Assembly (NCBI RefSeq): GCF_000708675.1
Contig: NZ_JELR01000002.1
Span: 434,001 to 498,000, forward strand
Source of the DNA: Microbulbifer sp. HZ11
GTDB lineage: Bacteria; Pseudomonadota; Gammaproteobacteria; Pseudomonadales; Cellvibrionaceae
DNA: 64,000 nucleotides
Direction of reading: 5' to 3'
The position numbers were made by a program, and so were the translations under genes. The notes beneath the pieces are model-generated. The model searched no databases, was not told where the DNA came from, and saw only the letters and a list, made by a program, of their open reading frames with translations. Positions 17,922-26,952 of this stretch are shown piece by piece. How positions within the stretch are numbered: the stretch's first letter is position 1; each line of letters opens with the position of its first letter.

Positions 17922-20900
17922 AAATGGGCCCGTCTGGCAGCGCTGCCTTGAGTTGTTGCTTCACTTCCTCGGCCCAGGCATCGATGTCTTCGTCAGACTT
18001 CAGCGTGCGGCGGGGCACATGGATAAACTGGATCTCCGGCTCGCACAGCTCGGCTGCCGCCACGGCCACATTGTCAAAGCGGCTGGGAAGTGCGGCGACG
18101 CGATCAGCAAACATGGCCAGAGCGCACTGATCCAGCGTGTTCAACACCTCTTGGGTGGATTGAACCGCGACCTCGGGCTGATCCGCCAGGGTCAGGCGCT
18201 GGTCTGCCAACAGCTGGTTTCGCTGTTCGGGCTCCAGTTGCTGCCAGTTGCTGTCATCGGCCAGGCGAGCCATGCCTTGCTCGTGGCGTTTCTGGTAATC
18301 CTGGTCCAGTCGATTCAGTACATCCCGGAGCGCCTGTGTCAGGCTGGTAATCAGCGGGGCCACCGGGTCGGGGTCGGTCAGCAACTGTCGCTGCTGTTCA
18401 ATGGTTTCCACCTGAGCCCGGAAGACATCGGCATCGTCGAGCCCGCCTGCGTGGGACATCAATCGCTTCAATATCACCCAGTTGGGCCAGCGCTGGTGAA
18501 TGCGCTCCGAGAGGTGCTCCCAGGCCTCGATGCTGGAGACCAGCTCTTCGCGTCGGTTATAGAGCGCCACCAATTGCTCATTGCCGGCGGTGAGGCGAAT
18601 ATCGTCAAGAAAGCTGGTGTCCGGGCGCTCCGGTTTGGGCGCTTCTCCGCCGGCCTCGTCAGCCAGACCGGAAAGCTTCTGCAGGAATTGAGGCACATAC
18701 GCCAGCTCCTCACCCTGCTTGGCGGACAAGCCCACCTTCTGCAGCAGCTTACGGATCTGGATACGCTGGGGGGTAGTGACGGTGGCGGACTCTACTTTGA
18801 ACAGGGTTTTGCCAATGCTCTTGCGCTCCAGGCTGGACGGTTCAAGAGGTTGGCCGCGTTCGTCCTGGGCGCGGATAAGGCCAGCCACCAACAGGGCCTG
18901 AAGGCCACCGTCCACGGCGTCGCGGGACCAGCCATAGGGAGAGGACTCAAAATGGGTGCGAATATCCACGCCTTTTTTGCCGCCGGCAATGGCTGCCAGA
19001 ATGGCTTTGCACACTGGGTTCTTGGCCGGCTCGCCATCATCTCCCACGGCCTTGAGGGCGTCTGGGGCACCTTTCTGGGCCTTTTCGTAAACCTTGGACC
19101 AGCCGGCATGGTCAGCGGTATGGAAGTGAGGGTAAAGCCGTTGCAGGGCGTTGTTGGCGGCTTCCAGGATCATTTCCTGGAGATCGTTGCCCAGAATCTC
19201 GTTACCGCCCCCCTGGAAAACACGGGCTCCGGAGAAGGCTTCGTTTAGTAATTCCCGGATCTTGCCCTCAGCAGTCTGCTTGGTGGTTTCCATGGCAGCC
19301 CGTGCCTCTGTGCCCTCCGGGGTGTTGGGCACGCCTCGCTTGTCCAGGGTGGCACTGGCGGCCTTGTAGTCGATCAAATGGTGCCGCAGGTCATCCGCAG
19401 AGCGCTTGGGGATGAACACGAATACGGTGGGCGATTGATTACCGGCTTGCCGGGCATCGGCGCGTACGGAGTTCTCGTCGCCGCTCCACCCATCCCGAAC
19501 CCAGACGCAAATGCGTTGGCCGGCATCGTCTGGCAACTGTGCGTCGAATACCGGGTAGATATCGCGGGTGACTTTTGCATCGCCCTGAACCAGCGACAGT
19601 TTACGGGCCGCCTCGCCAAAGGTGCGGCGGATACGGTCATCGCGCTCGGCATGGATGCGATGCGCCTCGCTGGATAGGGCCGCGCGTTGGCTGAGAAATT
19701 CATCCGTCCAGGCGGCGCTCTCTTCGGTCTGGATGCGGTACTCATCGCCGACTTTCATCAGCAGCTCGCAGCGATCCAGCAATCCCGGAAGTTTGCTGCG
19801 CAGGCTGCTACTCCCGCTGGACAGGTCCTCGACAAGCAAGTCCGCCAGGGAATCCACCGTGGCACGAATGCCGACTTCGTTGTTCTGACCGCCCAGCTTG
19901 TTGATCAGGAACACCAGGCCACAGGCACGAGCCATCAGGCGTTCGTCGTCCGAGCCCTTGATCCAGCTCATGGTTTTTTCATGAACCTTGCGGGGCAGAA
20001 TGCGCGACTGGAGTAGTTTGTCGGCGGAATCGAAGTACAGGTAATCCCCTGGCACTACATAACCCAGCGGATCCTCAAGGTTGGTCTGAATGACCTTGTG
20101 CACCATGCTGAGCTGGTTGCGCAACTGGCTGTCGGTGCCCGTTTGATCCAGCACGCGAAGGGTGTTCTCCCAGAAACGTCTGCGAACCGGCAAGATGGGG
20201 TAGTCCTGCGGGAAGTAGGGCAAGTCATCCTGACGGTGGCCGAGGGTGGTCCCGGTCAAGTGCCTGGAGATTTCCCCCAGGTTGGTTTGCATGATCTGCT
20301 CAATGGGGGACTTGGCTTCCGGCTTCTTGGCCAGGATGACTTGGCGGATCACGGCATCCACATCGGCGTCCGAGAGCTCAACGCGGATCGTGAAACGGCC
20401 CTCGAGCTTTTTCAGGTTACTGGTGCCGGTAACGGCGGTCTGACCGGTACCAATGAACAGAAGCTTGCCAGCAAAGTTCTTGCAGCATGCTTCCACCACT
20501 TCCTGTACGGCGATGGAGCGCTGGCTGTCCTCGCCAATGAACTGCTGAACTTCGTCCAGAACGACCAACGTCAGCGGGAATTTGCCCTCTTGTGTCAAAG
20601 CCTGGCGAATGGCCTTGAGCATATCGTCACTGGAGATGTCTTGAACGTACGGATACAGGTTGTTCAGGGTTTCGACGCAAGACGCTGGTGTGGTAAACAG
20701 GGCTGGCTTGGCCTGTACCAGGGCATCGTGCAGACCCTCAGCTACGTAGAAATTATCCAGCTCTTCATTCCAGTCGAAGCCGTTGGCTTCCACCTGATTG
20801 CGCACCTGGTCATAGATGCCCTCGTGCCTGAGCCACATGACGAAGCGGGCAACCGGGTACTGCTCCGGCAGGTCCACAGACTTAAACAGAATTCTGAGAA

Positions 20901-21348
20901 GGGCGAGGCGCACGCTGCCGCTGGCACCGGAACCCAGGGTGCCGGAAGCGGCATGCAGGCCGCCATGACGCTTGGCTTGAGTGCTGAGTTCTCTCAGGTG
21001 GTCGCTGATGCCCTGGGGCAATTTGGCGATTCCCCGGGCCGTGGCTCCGTCTTCGAAGACGGTATCCACCCACAGTGCCCGCAGCATTTTGACGAGGTGG
21101 GATTTACCGGACCCATAGAACCCACTCACCCACACTGCCGGCTGCTGGGCCTGGTCGATATTCTTGAGGTAGGTTTCGAGGATGTGTGACATCCCTTTTT
21201 CGTACTGACCATCGCAAACGAACGTTTCCAGTTCGTAACGAAGAACCGCCAGGGCATGGCTGGTGGTTTCGTCGTTGACGCTTGCCACCCCTTCGTTGAC
21301 CAGCTTCCGGGTGGTTGGATCCTTCTGATAAATGTCACGATTCTTCAT
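17911..21348 (-). CDS. brxC: BREX ATPase BrxC
   Basis: The 1145-residue product is the large P-loop ATPase of type I BREX. Walker A (SGFYGSGKSH) lies near residue 80 and Walker B (LTLVVLDEVQQF) near 270. The long C-terminal part is the conserved BrxC helical region of unknown detail. BrxC is required for phage exclusion and in some systems also for methylation. The frame extends to a TTG at 21354, but the ATG at 21348 is preceded by AAGAGG at good spacing, so I chose it. It follows brxB by 14 bases and ends in a small tandem repeat. Length is close to the family norm. Confidence 0.94.
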   Translation of the reverse strand: MKNRDIYQKDPTTRKLVNEGVASVNDETTSHALAVLRYELETFVCDGQYEKGMSHILETYLKNIDQAQQPAVWVSGFYGSGKSHLVKMLRALWVDTVFEDGATARGIAKLPQGISDHLRELSTQAKRHGGLHAASGTLGSGASGSVRLALLRILFKSVDLPEQYPVARFVMWLRHEGIYDQVRNQVEANGFDWNEELDNFYVAEGLHDALVQAKPALFTTPASCVETLNNLYPYVQDISSDDMLKAIRQALTQEGKFPLTLVVLDEVQQFIGEDSQRSIAVQEVVEACCKNFAGKLLFIGTGQTAVTGTSNLKKLEGRFTIRVELSDADVDAVIRQVILAKKPEAKSPIEQIMQTNLGEISRHLTGTTLGHRQDDLPYFPQDYPILPVRRRFWENTLRVLDQTGTDSQLRNQLSMVHKVIQTNLEDPLGYVVPGDYLYFDSADKLLQSRILPRKVHEKTMSWIKGSDDERLMARACGLVFLINKLGGQNNEVGIRATVDSLADLLVEDLSSGSSSLRSKLPGLLDRCELLMKVGDEYRIQTEESAAWTDEFLSQRAALSSEAHRIHAERDDRIRRTFGEAARKLSLVQGDAKVTRDIYPVFDAQLPDDAGQRICVWVRDGWSGDENSVRADARQAGNQSPTVFVFIPKRSADDLRHHLIDYKAASATLDKRGVPNTPEGTEARAAMETTKQTAEGKIRELLNEAFSGARVFQGGGNEILGNDLQEMILEAANNALQRLYPHFHTADHAGWSKVYEKAQKGAPDALKAVGDDGEPAKNPVCKAILAAIAGGKKGVDIRTHFESSPYGWSRDAVDGGLQALLVAGLIRAQDERGQPLEPSSLERKSIGKTLFKVESATVTTPQRIQIRKLLQKVGLSAKQGEELAYVPQFLQKLSGLADEAGGEAPKPERPDTSFLDDIRLTAGNEQLVALYNRREELVSSIEAWEHLSERIHQRWPNWVILKRLMSHAGGLDDADVFRAQVETIEQQRQLLTDPDPVAPLITSLTQALRDVLNRLDQDYQKRHEQGMARLADDSNWQQLEPEQRNQLLADQRLTLADQPEVAVQSTQEVLNTLDQCALAMFADRVAALPSRFDNVAVAAAELCEPEIQFIHVPRRTLKSDEDIDAWAEEVKQQLKAALPDGPISVK

Positions 21349-21362
21349 TAACAACCTCTTAT

Positions 21363-21914
21363 TCAGTAATCCTTATCCGCCGTGATGGGCATGGCGAGAT
21401 AGTTCCACCCGTCGTAACCGTCCAGCAGTCGGTAGTTGTTGTTTTCGTAGCTTCCAGGGAAAAACACCAGCAACCGCCCGGGTACCCGAGGGGCAAGCTT
21501 GTCGACCACATCCTTCACCTTGAGGAAGCCGAACAGTGACCCAACGCCCTGGATTGCCACCACGGCGTTCTCATCAATATTGCGGCTGTCCAGAAAGCGC
21601 TCGAATTCGTCCACGATGTAATCAAGATACTTGGGCAGCACAGTGGCGAGTAAATGCGGCTTCTGGAAGTAGCTCTTGGCATAGCGCTGGCTACTGAGCC
21701 AGGCCGCAAAGGTGTTGGTCAAATCGAACAGCGCCCAGTCATGGCCGGCCTGTTTGGTGACAATTTCAAACTCATCGACCCGGGCCCGGAGCCAGCGCTC
21801 CTCGTTCTCGTTGTACACGCATAAAATGACGCGCTGTGCGGCAGCCGCATCGTCCCGCCAGGGGATGGATATATGCCTGCTGTAGGAATGTACTAACCGT
21901 TTAACCCTGCTCAC
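21363..21914 (-). CDS. brxB: BREX protein BrxB (DUF1788)
   Basis: The 183-residue product matches the DUF1788 family found in nearly all type I BREX operons. Recognisable segments are FLKVKDVVDKLAPRVPGRLL and VFFPGSYENNNYRLLDGYDG near the C-terminus. The molecular role is not established; it is needed for defence and methylation. Translation starts at a GTG (21914-21912) with AGGAG seven bases upstream. The gene overlaps the end of brxA by 14 bases, which implies translational coupling. No signal peptide or membrane segment is seen. Confidence 0.92.
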   Translation of the reverse strand: MSRVKRLVHSYSRHISIPWRDDAAAAQRVILCVYNENEERWLRARVDEFEIVTKQAGHDWALFDLTNTFAAWLSSQRYAKSYFQKPHLLATVLPKYLDYIVDEFERFLDSRNIDENAVVAIQGVGSLFGFLKVKDVVDKLAPRVPGRLLVFFPGSYENNNYRLLDGYDGWNYLAMPITADKDY

Positions 21915-22692
21915 GCAGCCACTCCTGTTCCTGCTGGTTGATAAGGCCGGGGAAAAGCACCTCGATCACATCCCCTACCCGCTTGAAGGTTATCCAGCCT
22001 TTGCGTGAGGCGCCCTCCGCGAGCTCGATGGCTTTATCGCGTGGGCAGTCGAGCAGTTTTATATATTCGGTGCGAAAGAGTTCCTGCCCTCTGGCTCCGG
22101 TCAGGTATCCGAGCAAAAGTGCGTATGAAACACTCCCCGAGGTTGGTGTGGGATGGGCGCGAATTTTTTTCACCTTACCGTTCAAGTGGCCAGACTTGGT
22201 CCAGCTTGAGTTGATGTTCTGCGCCGTCGATTTCAGGGTTGCCTTGCTGAAGCGGCCAGGTTCCTGGCTATCGATAAATTCTTCCAGGAACTCCCTGTTA
22301 ATCACTGTCCCTTCGGGACATTTCAAGATAAAGGGTGCCGTGGAGCGAAAGATGGAGTCACGAGCATAGGCGCACAGCGCGGCCAGCAGTGGTCGCCCCG
22401 CTTCATCTCGCTTCCAAAAATGCAGGAGGGAGCGAAACAGGATGTGGGCGGTATCCAGAGAATAGAGCTCCGCCAGGTGACGGTAGGTCAACCTACGGGT
22501 TTTTCCAGAGCGTTTGGCGAGGCAGTTGTCCTCTTCGACAGCTCGCAGGTAGTCGCCTTTCGGGGCATCTTTGCGGTCGACATAGCTAAGGAGCGCTGCC
22601 AGCTCGTCGAGCATCATGGTTCGGGCGCTGTGTACTCCTCCCCGCTCGAAACGAAACCCGAACCGGGCTAGCGGCTTATGATTTTTTGCCAT
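21901..22692 (-). CDS. brxA: BREX protein BrxA (DUF1819)
   Basis: First gene of the operon, 263 residues with the chosen start. The family is DUF1819, small helical DNA-binding proteins of BREX related in fold to NusB-type domains. The segment FGFRFERGGVHSARTMMLDE begins the family homology. The frame has three possible ATGs (22746, 22722, 22692). I chose 22692 because GAGGGG lies six bases upstream and the conserved region begins soon after; the longest form would add 18 residues. It is somewhat longer than the roughly 200-residue BrxA proteins I recall. No brxR-like gene lies upstream. Confidence 0.9.
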   Translation of the reverse strand: MAKNHKPLARFGFRFERGGVHSARTMMLDELAALLSYVDRKDAPKGDYLRAVEEDNCLAKRSGKTRRLTYRHLAELYSLDTAHILFRSLLHFWKRDEAGRPLLAALCAYARDSIFRSTAPFILKCPEGTVINREFLEEFIDSQEPGRFSKATLKSTAQNINSSWTKSGHLNGKVKKIRAHPTPTSGSVSYALLLGYLTGARGQELFRTEYIKLLDCPRDKAIELAEGASRKGWITFKRVGDVIEVLFPGLINQQEQEWLREQG

Positions 22693-22921
22693 TGTCGCCC
22701 CTCGTGTCACTTGCTCCGCCATTGCGTAACCACTGCTCAATCTCATTTTTTTTGACTTTCCATTAACGGCCTACGAGGGTGGGGTGGACAGAAGAATTCA
22801 GAGCTTTTCCCCGCGAACTTTCATTTCGGCCACAATTTCACGCCCCATGTAGAGTGCTGGAACTAGAAATACTCAGGCATTAGGGGCGGACGAACTTCAC
22901 CCCTTTCGATAAGCCAAAGCT

Positions 22922-22950
22922 AATATATAGCGGTAGGATAAAGCTTTAAA
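22922..22950 (-). promoter_or_regulatory. Candidate BREX operon promoter
   Basis: On the minus strand, TTTAAA (22950-22945), a 17-base spacer and TATATT (22927-22922) give a plausible sigma-70 promoter, with four and five matches to the consensus boxes. It would start transcription near 22915, about 220 bases before brxA. The 370-base stretch between tRNA-Leu and brxA holds this site and the tRNA terminator but no gene I can support. Confidence 0.4.
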
Positions 22951-22995
22951 CCGCCCAGCCTGAAGCACAGAGCCTAGCCAACAACTTGTAAATAC

Positions 22996-23020
22996 GAAAA
23001 AGCCCCGCAATGCGGGGCTT
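22996..23020 (-). terminator. Terminator of the secG-tRNA-Leu transcript
   Basis: AGCCCCGC (23001-23008) and GCGGGGCT (23012-23019) form a perfect 8-bp stem with a three-base loop. On the minus strand it is followed by TTTTTC. It lies about 40 bases past the tRNA-Leu 3' end and separates the housekeeping block from the BREX operon. Confidence 0.85.
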
Positions 23021-23061
23021 TCGGAAGGATACCGAACCCATGAAAAGTCCGGCTTTCAATG

Positions 23062-23147
23062 TGGTGCCCAGGGCGGGACTTGAACCCGCACGAGCATAGC
23101 TCACTACCCCCTCAAGATAGCGTGTCTACCAATTCCACCACCTGGGC
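23062..23147 (-). tRNA. leuU: tRNA-Leu (anticodon GAG)
   Basis: The minus strand folds into a class II tRNA of 86 bases with an encoded CCA. The acceptor stem pairs GCCCAGG with CCTGGGC. The anticodon stem CTATC/GGTAG holds the loop TTGAGGG, giving anticodon GAG for CUC/CUU leucine codons. It has a long variable arm and the T-arm GCGGG-TTCAAGT-CCCGC. Escherichia coli leuU also has anticodon GAG and also follows secG, which supports orthology. The BREX island lies at its 3' side. Confidence 0.97.
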
Positions 23148-23181
23148 AAAAACTTAGCAGTTTTTGATTTCGCCTTTCGGC

Positions 23182-23613
23182 TTACTGAGGCTGTTCCTCA
23201 GTTCCTGCTTCCGGCAGTTCGGCCTGGGGGGCTTCTTCTGCGGAGGGCAGGTCGTCAGTGGCCGGGGCTTCGTCCTGAACTTCAGGGATGTCGCTCTCGA
23301 TCACTGCGGGGATTTCGTCCTGCTGTTCGCGGGATTCAATCGCTGCGGGTACCTGTGGGATACCGTCAACTTCCGGTGCTTCGTTGTTGCTGGCGAGGTA
23401 GGCCAGGCCGAAGCTGGTGACGAAGAATACCGTCGCCATAATTGCAGTCAAGCGGGAAAAGAAATTTCCGCTGCCCTGGCTGCCGAATACGGTCTGGGAA
23501 GCACCCGCACCGAAAGAGGCGCCGGCTTCTGCACCCTTACCCTGCTGAATCAGGATCAGGCCAATGATGGCCAGAGCGGTAAGGATGTGTACGATTAATA
23601 CCAGTTTTTCCAT
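23182..23613 (-). CDS. secG: Protein translocase subunit SecG
   Basis: SecG is the accessory membrane subunit of the SecYEG channel. The 143-residue protein has two membrane segments (about 3-22 and 52-72) with the conserved loop GAEAGASFGAGASQTVFG between them. After residue 75 a long acidic, Pro/Glu-rich tail extends it beyond the 110 residues of E. coli SecG; such tails vary between species. It lies between tpiA and tRNA-Leu(GAG), the usual gammaproteobacterial order. The ATG at 23613 is the only reasonable start. Confidence 0.96.
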   Translation of the reverse strand: MEKLVLIVHILTALAIIGLILIQQGKGAEAGASFGAGASQTVFGSQGSGNFFSRLTAIMATVFFVTSFGLAYLASNNEAPEVDGIPQVPAAIESREQQDEIPAVIESDIPEVQDEAPATDDLPSAEEAPQAELPEAGTEEQPQ

Positions 23614-23669
23614 TGTCCAGAAAACCTGCTGTTGGGCTCGGGCCCTTGCTCAAAAATTTCTTGCTGCGC

Positions 23670-24407
23670 TCAGTCGGCGGCGCGGCAAATCTGTATAAAC
23701 TCTTCGGCCTTCAGTGAGGCTCCGCCTACCAGTGCACCGTCGATATCGGGCTTGGCAAACAATTCTGCGGCGTTGCCGGCTTTTACGCTGCCGCCGTAGA
23801 GGATCTGAACCTTGTCACCGTCTTCGCCCAGCTGCTGGCGGATAAACTGGTGCACTTCCTGCGCCTGTTCCGGGGTGGCGGTCTTGCCGGTGCCGATGGC
23901 CCATACGGGCTCGTAGGCGATAACCGCGCTTTCCCAGCAATCTTCCAGACCCAGTGCAACAACCGCCTGAATCTGTTTGGCAACCACTTCCAGGGTGTTG
24001 CCGGATTCGCGCTGCTCGAGGGACTCGCCCACACACAGCATTGGAATCAGGCCGGCCGATTTGGCGGCGGCAAACTTGGCCGCAACCAGCTGGCTGCTTT
24101 CGCCGTACAGGCTTCGGCGCTCCGAGTGCCCTACGATGACGTAGTGCGCGCCGCAGTCCTTCAGCATCTCCGCGGAAACTTCTCCGGTGAATGCGCCGGA
24201 AGGCTGCTCGCTGAGATTCTGTGCCCCCAGCTGTGCCTGCCCGATCTTGTCTGCAACCACACCCAGATATGGGAACGGCGGACAGATCACTACCTGAGAG
24301 GAGCAGCTGCCAGACTCGAGTCCGCTATTCAACTCCGCCAACAGCTGCTCGGCAAATGCTTTGGTGCCGTGCATTTTCCAGTTGGCAGCGACCAGGGTTT
24401 TACGCAT
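23670..24407 (-). CDS. tpiA: Triosephosphate isomerase
   Basis: This enzyme interconverts dihydroxyacetone phosphate and glyceraldehyde 3-phosphate in glycolysis and gluconeogenesis. The 245-residue protein has AANWKMHG with the catalytic Lys, IVGHSERR with the catalytic His, VIAYEPVWAIGTG with the catalytic Glu, and the phosphate loop YGGSVKAGN. The frame is open to 24455, but the family start MRKTLVAANWKM at 24407 has GGAGGA upstream, so I used it. It follows glmM and precedes secG, the order in Pseudomonas-like genomes. Confidence 0.97.
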   Translation of the reverse strand: MRKTLVAANWKMHGTKAFAEQLLAELNSGLESGSCSSQVVICPPFPYLGVVADKIGQAQLGAQNLSEQPSGAFTGEVSAEMLKDCGAHYVIVGHSERRSLYGESSQLVAAKFAAAKSAGLIPMLCVGESLEQRESGNTLEVVAKQIQAVVALGLEDCWESAVIAYEPVWAIGTGKTATPEQAQEVHQFIRQQLGEDGDKVQILYGGSVKAGNAAELFAKPDIDGALVGGASLKAEEFIQICRAAD

Positions 24408-24536
24408 GGGTGCTCCTCCAAGGGGCGCAAATCTTAGCGGTATTGCCGGTAACATACAACCAGCGATTCCGGATATTTATTGGTTTTTCCATTGCTTTTC
24501 AATGGCTTCCGGTTGGCGGTGCCGGCGTTGGTGCAA

Positions 24537-25883
24537 TCAGGCGTTACCGACCCGTTCGACCACCTGGGCGATGTCACCCGCCAGCTGTTGAACGAGCGAC
24601 GGGTCCTTACCCTCAACCATGACCCGTATCAGCGGCTCAGTCCCGGATGGGCGCAACAGTACCCGGCCGGTGTCGGCGAGGGTGGATTCCGCCTGGGTCA
24701 CCGCAGCCTTTACATCACCGTGCTCCAGCACGCCGTCGCGGCTGGCGAGGCGTACATTGATCATATGTTGCGGCAGCATTTCCATTCTGCGGGTGAGCTG
24801 ATCGAGAGATTCCCCAAAATCGCTGACTGCGCGCAATACCTGCAATGCAGAGATGATGCCATCGCCGGTGGTAGTGACGTCGGTACAGACGATATGCCCG
24901 GAGGATTCGCCACCCAGGGTCCAATCGTTTTTGTGCATCAGTTCCAGCACATAGCGGTCGCCGACCTTGGCGCGGGCGAAGGGAATTTTGCGTTCCTTGA
25001 GGGCCAGCTCGAAGCCGAAGTTGCTCATCTGAGTGCCCACCACGCCGGTACAGCCGCCGAGGAACTGCTGACGATGGATAGCGATCAGGAACAGCAGCTG
25101 ATCCCCATCCACCAGATTGCCGTCTTTATCCACAAACATCACCCGGTCGCCGTCACCGTCAAAGGCGATACCCAGGTCAGCGCCGCGTTCGACCACGGCT
25201 TTCTGCAGCTGTTCCGGCTTGGTGGAACCGCACTCCAGATTGATATTGAGACCGTCCGGCTGTACTCCGATGGCGTGTACTTCGGCACCCAGCTCGCGGA
25301 ATACCTTGGGCGCGATGTGGTAGGTGGCGCCGTTGGCGCAATCCAGCACGATGTTCAGGCCCTGCAGAGAATAGGCCCAGGGGGTGCTGGCTTTACAGAA
25401 CTCGATATAGCGGCCCACGGCGTCATCGATACGCCAGGCCTTGCCCAGGTCCGTGGCGGTTTCCATGGGCAGGTCCAGAGCGGCTTCAATCTGCGCCTCG
25501 ACGTCATCCGGCAGTTTGCTGCCATCGGCGCTGAAGAACTTGATGCCGTTATCTTGATAGGGATTGTGGGAGGCACTGATCACGATTCCCGCCTGGGCGT
25601 GAAAGGTGCGGGTGAGATAGGCGATAGCGGGGGTGGGCATGGGGCCCAACAGGCCCACGTCGACACCGGCGTTGATGAGCCCCGCTTCCAGAGCGGCTTC
25701 AAACATGTAGCCGGATACGCGGGTGTCCTTGCCGATCAGGATACGACTGCGGCCTTTGCCTTTCGGGTTGGCACCGAGCACTTTGCCGGCGGCGTAGCCG
25801 AGGCGCAGCATAAAGTCTGGGGTGATGGCGCCTTCGCCGACCAGGCCGCGGATGCCGTCTGTGCCGAAATATTTTCTGGTCAT
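24537..25883 (-). CDS. glmM: Phosphoglucosamine mutase
   Basis: GlmM converts glucosamine 6-phosphate to glucosamine 1-phosphate for peptidoglycan and lipopolysaccharide precursors. The 448-residue protein begins [10 protein letters not shown]. It has the phosphoserine loop [17 protein letters not shown] near residue 100, the magnesium loop [12 protein letters not shown] near 240, the sugar-binding loop GGESSGHI near 325 and the phosphate-binding [12 protein letters not shown] near the end. All catalytic motifs are intact and length is typical. It sits between folP and tpiA and is probably co-transcribed with them. Confidence 0.97.
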   Translation of the reverse strand: MTRKYFGTDGIRGLVGEGAITPDFMLRLGYAAGKVLGANPKGKGRSRILIGKDTRVSGYMFEAALEAGLINAGVDVGLLGPMPTPAIAYLTRTFHAQAGIVISASHNPYQDNGIKFFSADGSKLPDDVEAQIEAALDLPMETATDLGKAWRIDDAVGRYIEFCKASTPWAYSLQGLNIVLDCANGATYHIAPKVFRELGAEVHAIGVQPDGLNINLECGSTKPEQLQKAVVERGADLGIAFDGDGDRVMFVDKDGNLVDGDQLLFLIAIHRQQFLGGCTGVVGTQMSNFGFELALKERKIPFARAKVGDRYVLELMHKNDWTLGGESSGHIVCTDVTTTGDGIISALQVLRAVSDFGESLDQLTRRMEMLPQHMINVRLASRDGVLEHGDVKAAVTQAESTLADTGRVLLRPSGTEPLIRVMVEGKDPSLVQQLAGDIAQVVERVGNA

Positions 25884-25971
25884 CGTAATCTTACTTCTCT
25901 TTCTCTAATCGCTAATTTTGGTCTGGGTTGCTGCGCTCTGAGACACCGGCTTGCAGGGCAGGCTCCTACTC

Positions 25972-26826
25972 CTATAGGGCGGTGTCGACTAGCTGTTGTA
26001 ATTTCAGCACATCGGCAGTGGCCGCGACGTCGTGCACGCGGATTATGGCGGCACCGCGCTGGGCAGACAGCATGGCCAACGCCAGGCTGCCGGGCAGGCG
26101 CTCATCCACTTCACGCCCGAGCAGGCGACCAATCATGGATTTGCGCGACATGCCCACCAGAATGGGTACCCCTTGCGGAGCCAGCTCCGGCAGATGCCGC
26201 AGCAGCGCGAGATTGTGCTCGTCATTCTTGCCGAAACCGAAGCCCGGGTCGTAGAGGATTTTCTCCCGCGCAATGCCGGCCTGTTCACAGGCCCGCAAGC
26301 GCTCATCGAGGTAAGCGCGTACTTCGCATACAACATCACGGTACTCGGGGTTAGCCTGCATGGTGCCCGGCTGTCCCTGCATATGCATCAGGCATACGGG
26401 CAATCCCGTGGCAGCGGCGGCATCCAGAGCACCGGGACGAGTAAGCGCTCGCACATCATTGATAATACCGGCACCGGCGGATGCGGAATCCCGCATCACC
26501 GAGGCGGTGCTGGTGTCGACGGAGATCACTACATCCAGGCGGGATGCGATGGCCTCCACAACCGGCACCACCCGCTCCAGTTCTTCCGCTTCGGAAACCG
26601 GCGCCGCACCGGGTCGGGTGGACTCACCGCCGATATCCAGGATTGCTGCGCCGTCGCGCACCATCTGTTCTGCGCGCTGTAATACCAGGTCGAGATCCAG
26701 CCCGCTGTCGCCGTAATAGCTTCCGCCATCGGAGAATGAATCGGGGGTGGTGTTGAGAATCCCCATGATCTGGGGGCGGGAAAGGTCCAGAGTATGCTGG
26801 CCACAGACGAGCTTCATAGCATTCAT
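25972..26826 (-). CDS. folP: Dihydropteroate synthase
   Basis: FolP joins 4-aminobenzoate to the pterin diphosphate in folate synthesis and is the sulfonamide target. The 284-residue protein shows the family motifs IMGILNTTPDSFSDGG, DIGGESTRPGA, ISVDTS, NDVRAL, CLMHMQG, DPGFGFGKN, GMSRKSMIG and IRVHDV. The frame is open to 26937, but the ATG at 26826 best fits family length. It follows ftsH across a terminator and precedes glmM, as in E. coli. Confidence 0.97.
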   Translation of the reverse strand: MNAMKLVCGQHTLDLSRPQIMGILNTTPDSFSDGGSYYGDSGLDLDLVLQRAEQMVRDGAAILDIGGESTRPGAAPVSEAEELERVVPVVEAIASRLDVVISVDTSTASVMRDSASAGAGIINDVRALTRPGALDAAAATGLPVCLMHMQGQPGTMQANPEYRDVVCEVRAYLDERLRACEQAGIAREKILYDPGFGFGKNDEHNLALLRHLPELAPQGVPILVGMSRKSMIGRLLGREVDERLPGSLALAMLSAQRGAAIIRVHDVAATADVLKLQQLVDTAL

Positions 26827-26868
26827 ATCACTTAGCCCCGGCTCAACAGGAATTGGGGGCAGCGGGAA

Positions 26869-26906
26869 TAAACAAAGCGGGCCTACTGGCAACAGCAGGC
26901 CCGCTT
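26869..26906 (-). terminator. Terminator downstream of ftsH
   Basis: AAGCGGGCCT (26875-26884) and AGGCCCGCTT (26897-26906) form a perfect 10-bp stem with a 12-base loop. The minus strand continues with TTTGTTT. It lies between the ftsH stop and the folP start and probably reduces read-through between them. Confidence 0.75.
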
Positions 26907-26952
26907 GGAAGCGGCACACTATAGGCGTGCGCCGCACAAGTTCAAGATGGGG

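Larger units (their letters stand above)
6405..22950 (-). other. Type I BREX phage-defence island
   Basis: Eight co-directional genes, mostly overlapping or separated by under 50 bases, form an operon in the order brxA, brxB, brxC, AlbA_2/wHTH gene, pglX, DUF262/DUF1524 gene, pglZ, brxL. All six core type I BREX genes are present and intact. BREX marks host DNA by PglX adenine methylation and blocks phage DNA replication by a mechanism not fully resolved. The 151-base gap before pglX is the one large internal gap and carries inverted repeats. No integrase, transposase or direct-repeat att site was seen at either end, and no WYL-type BrxR regulator precedes brxA. Confidence 0.93.
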
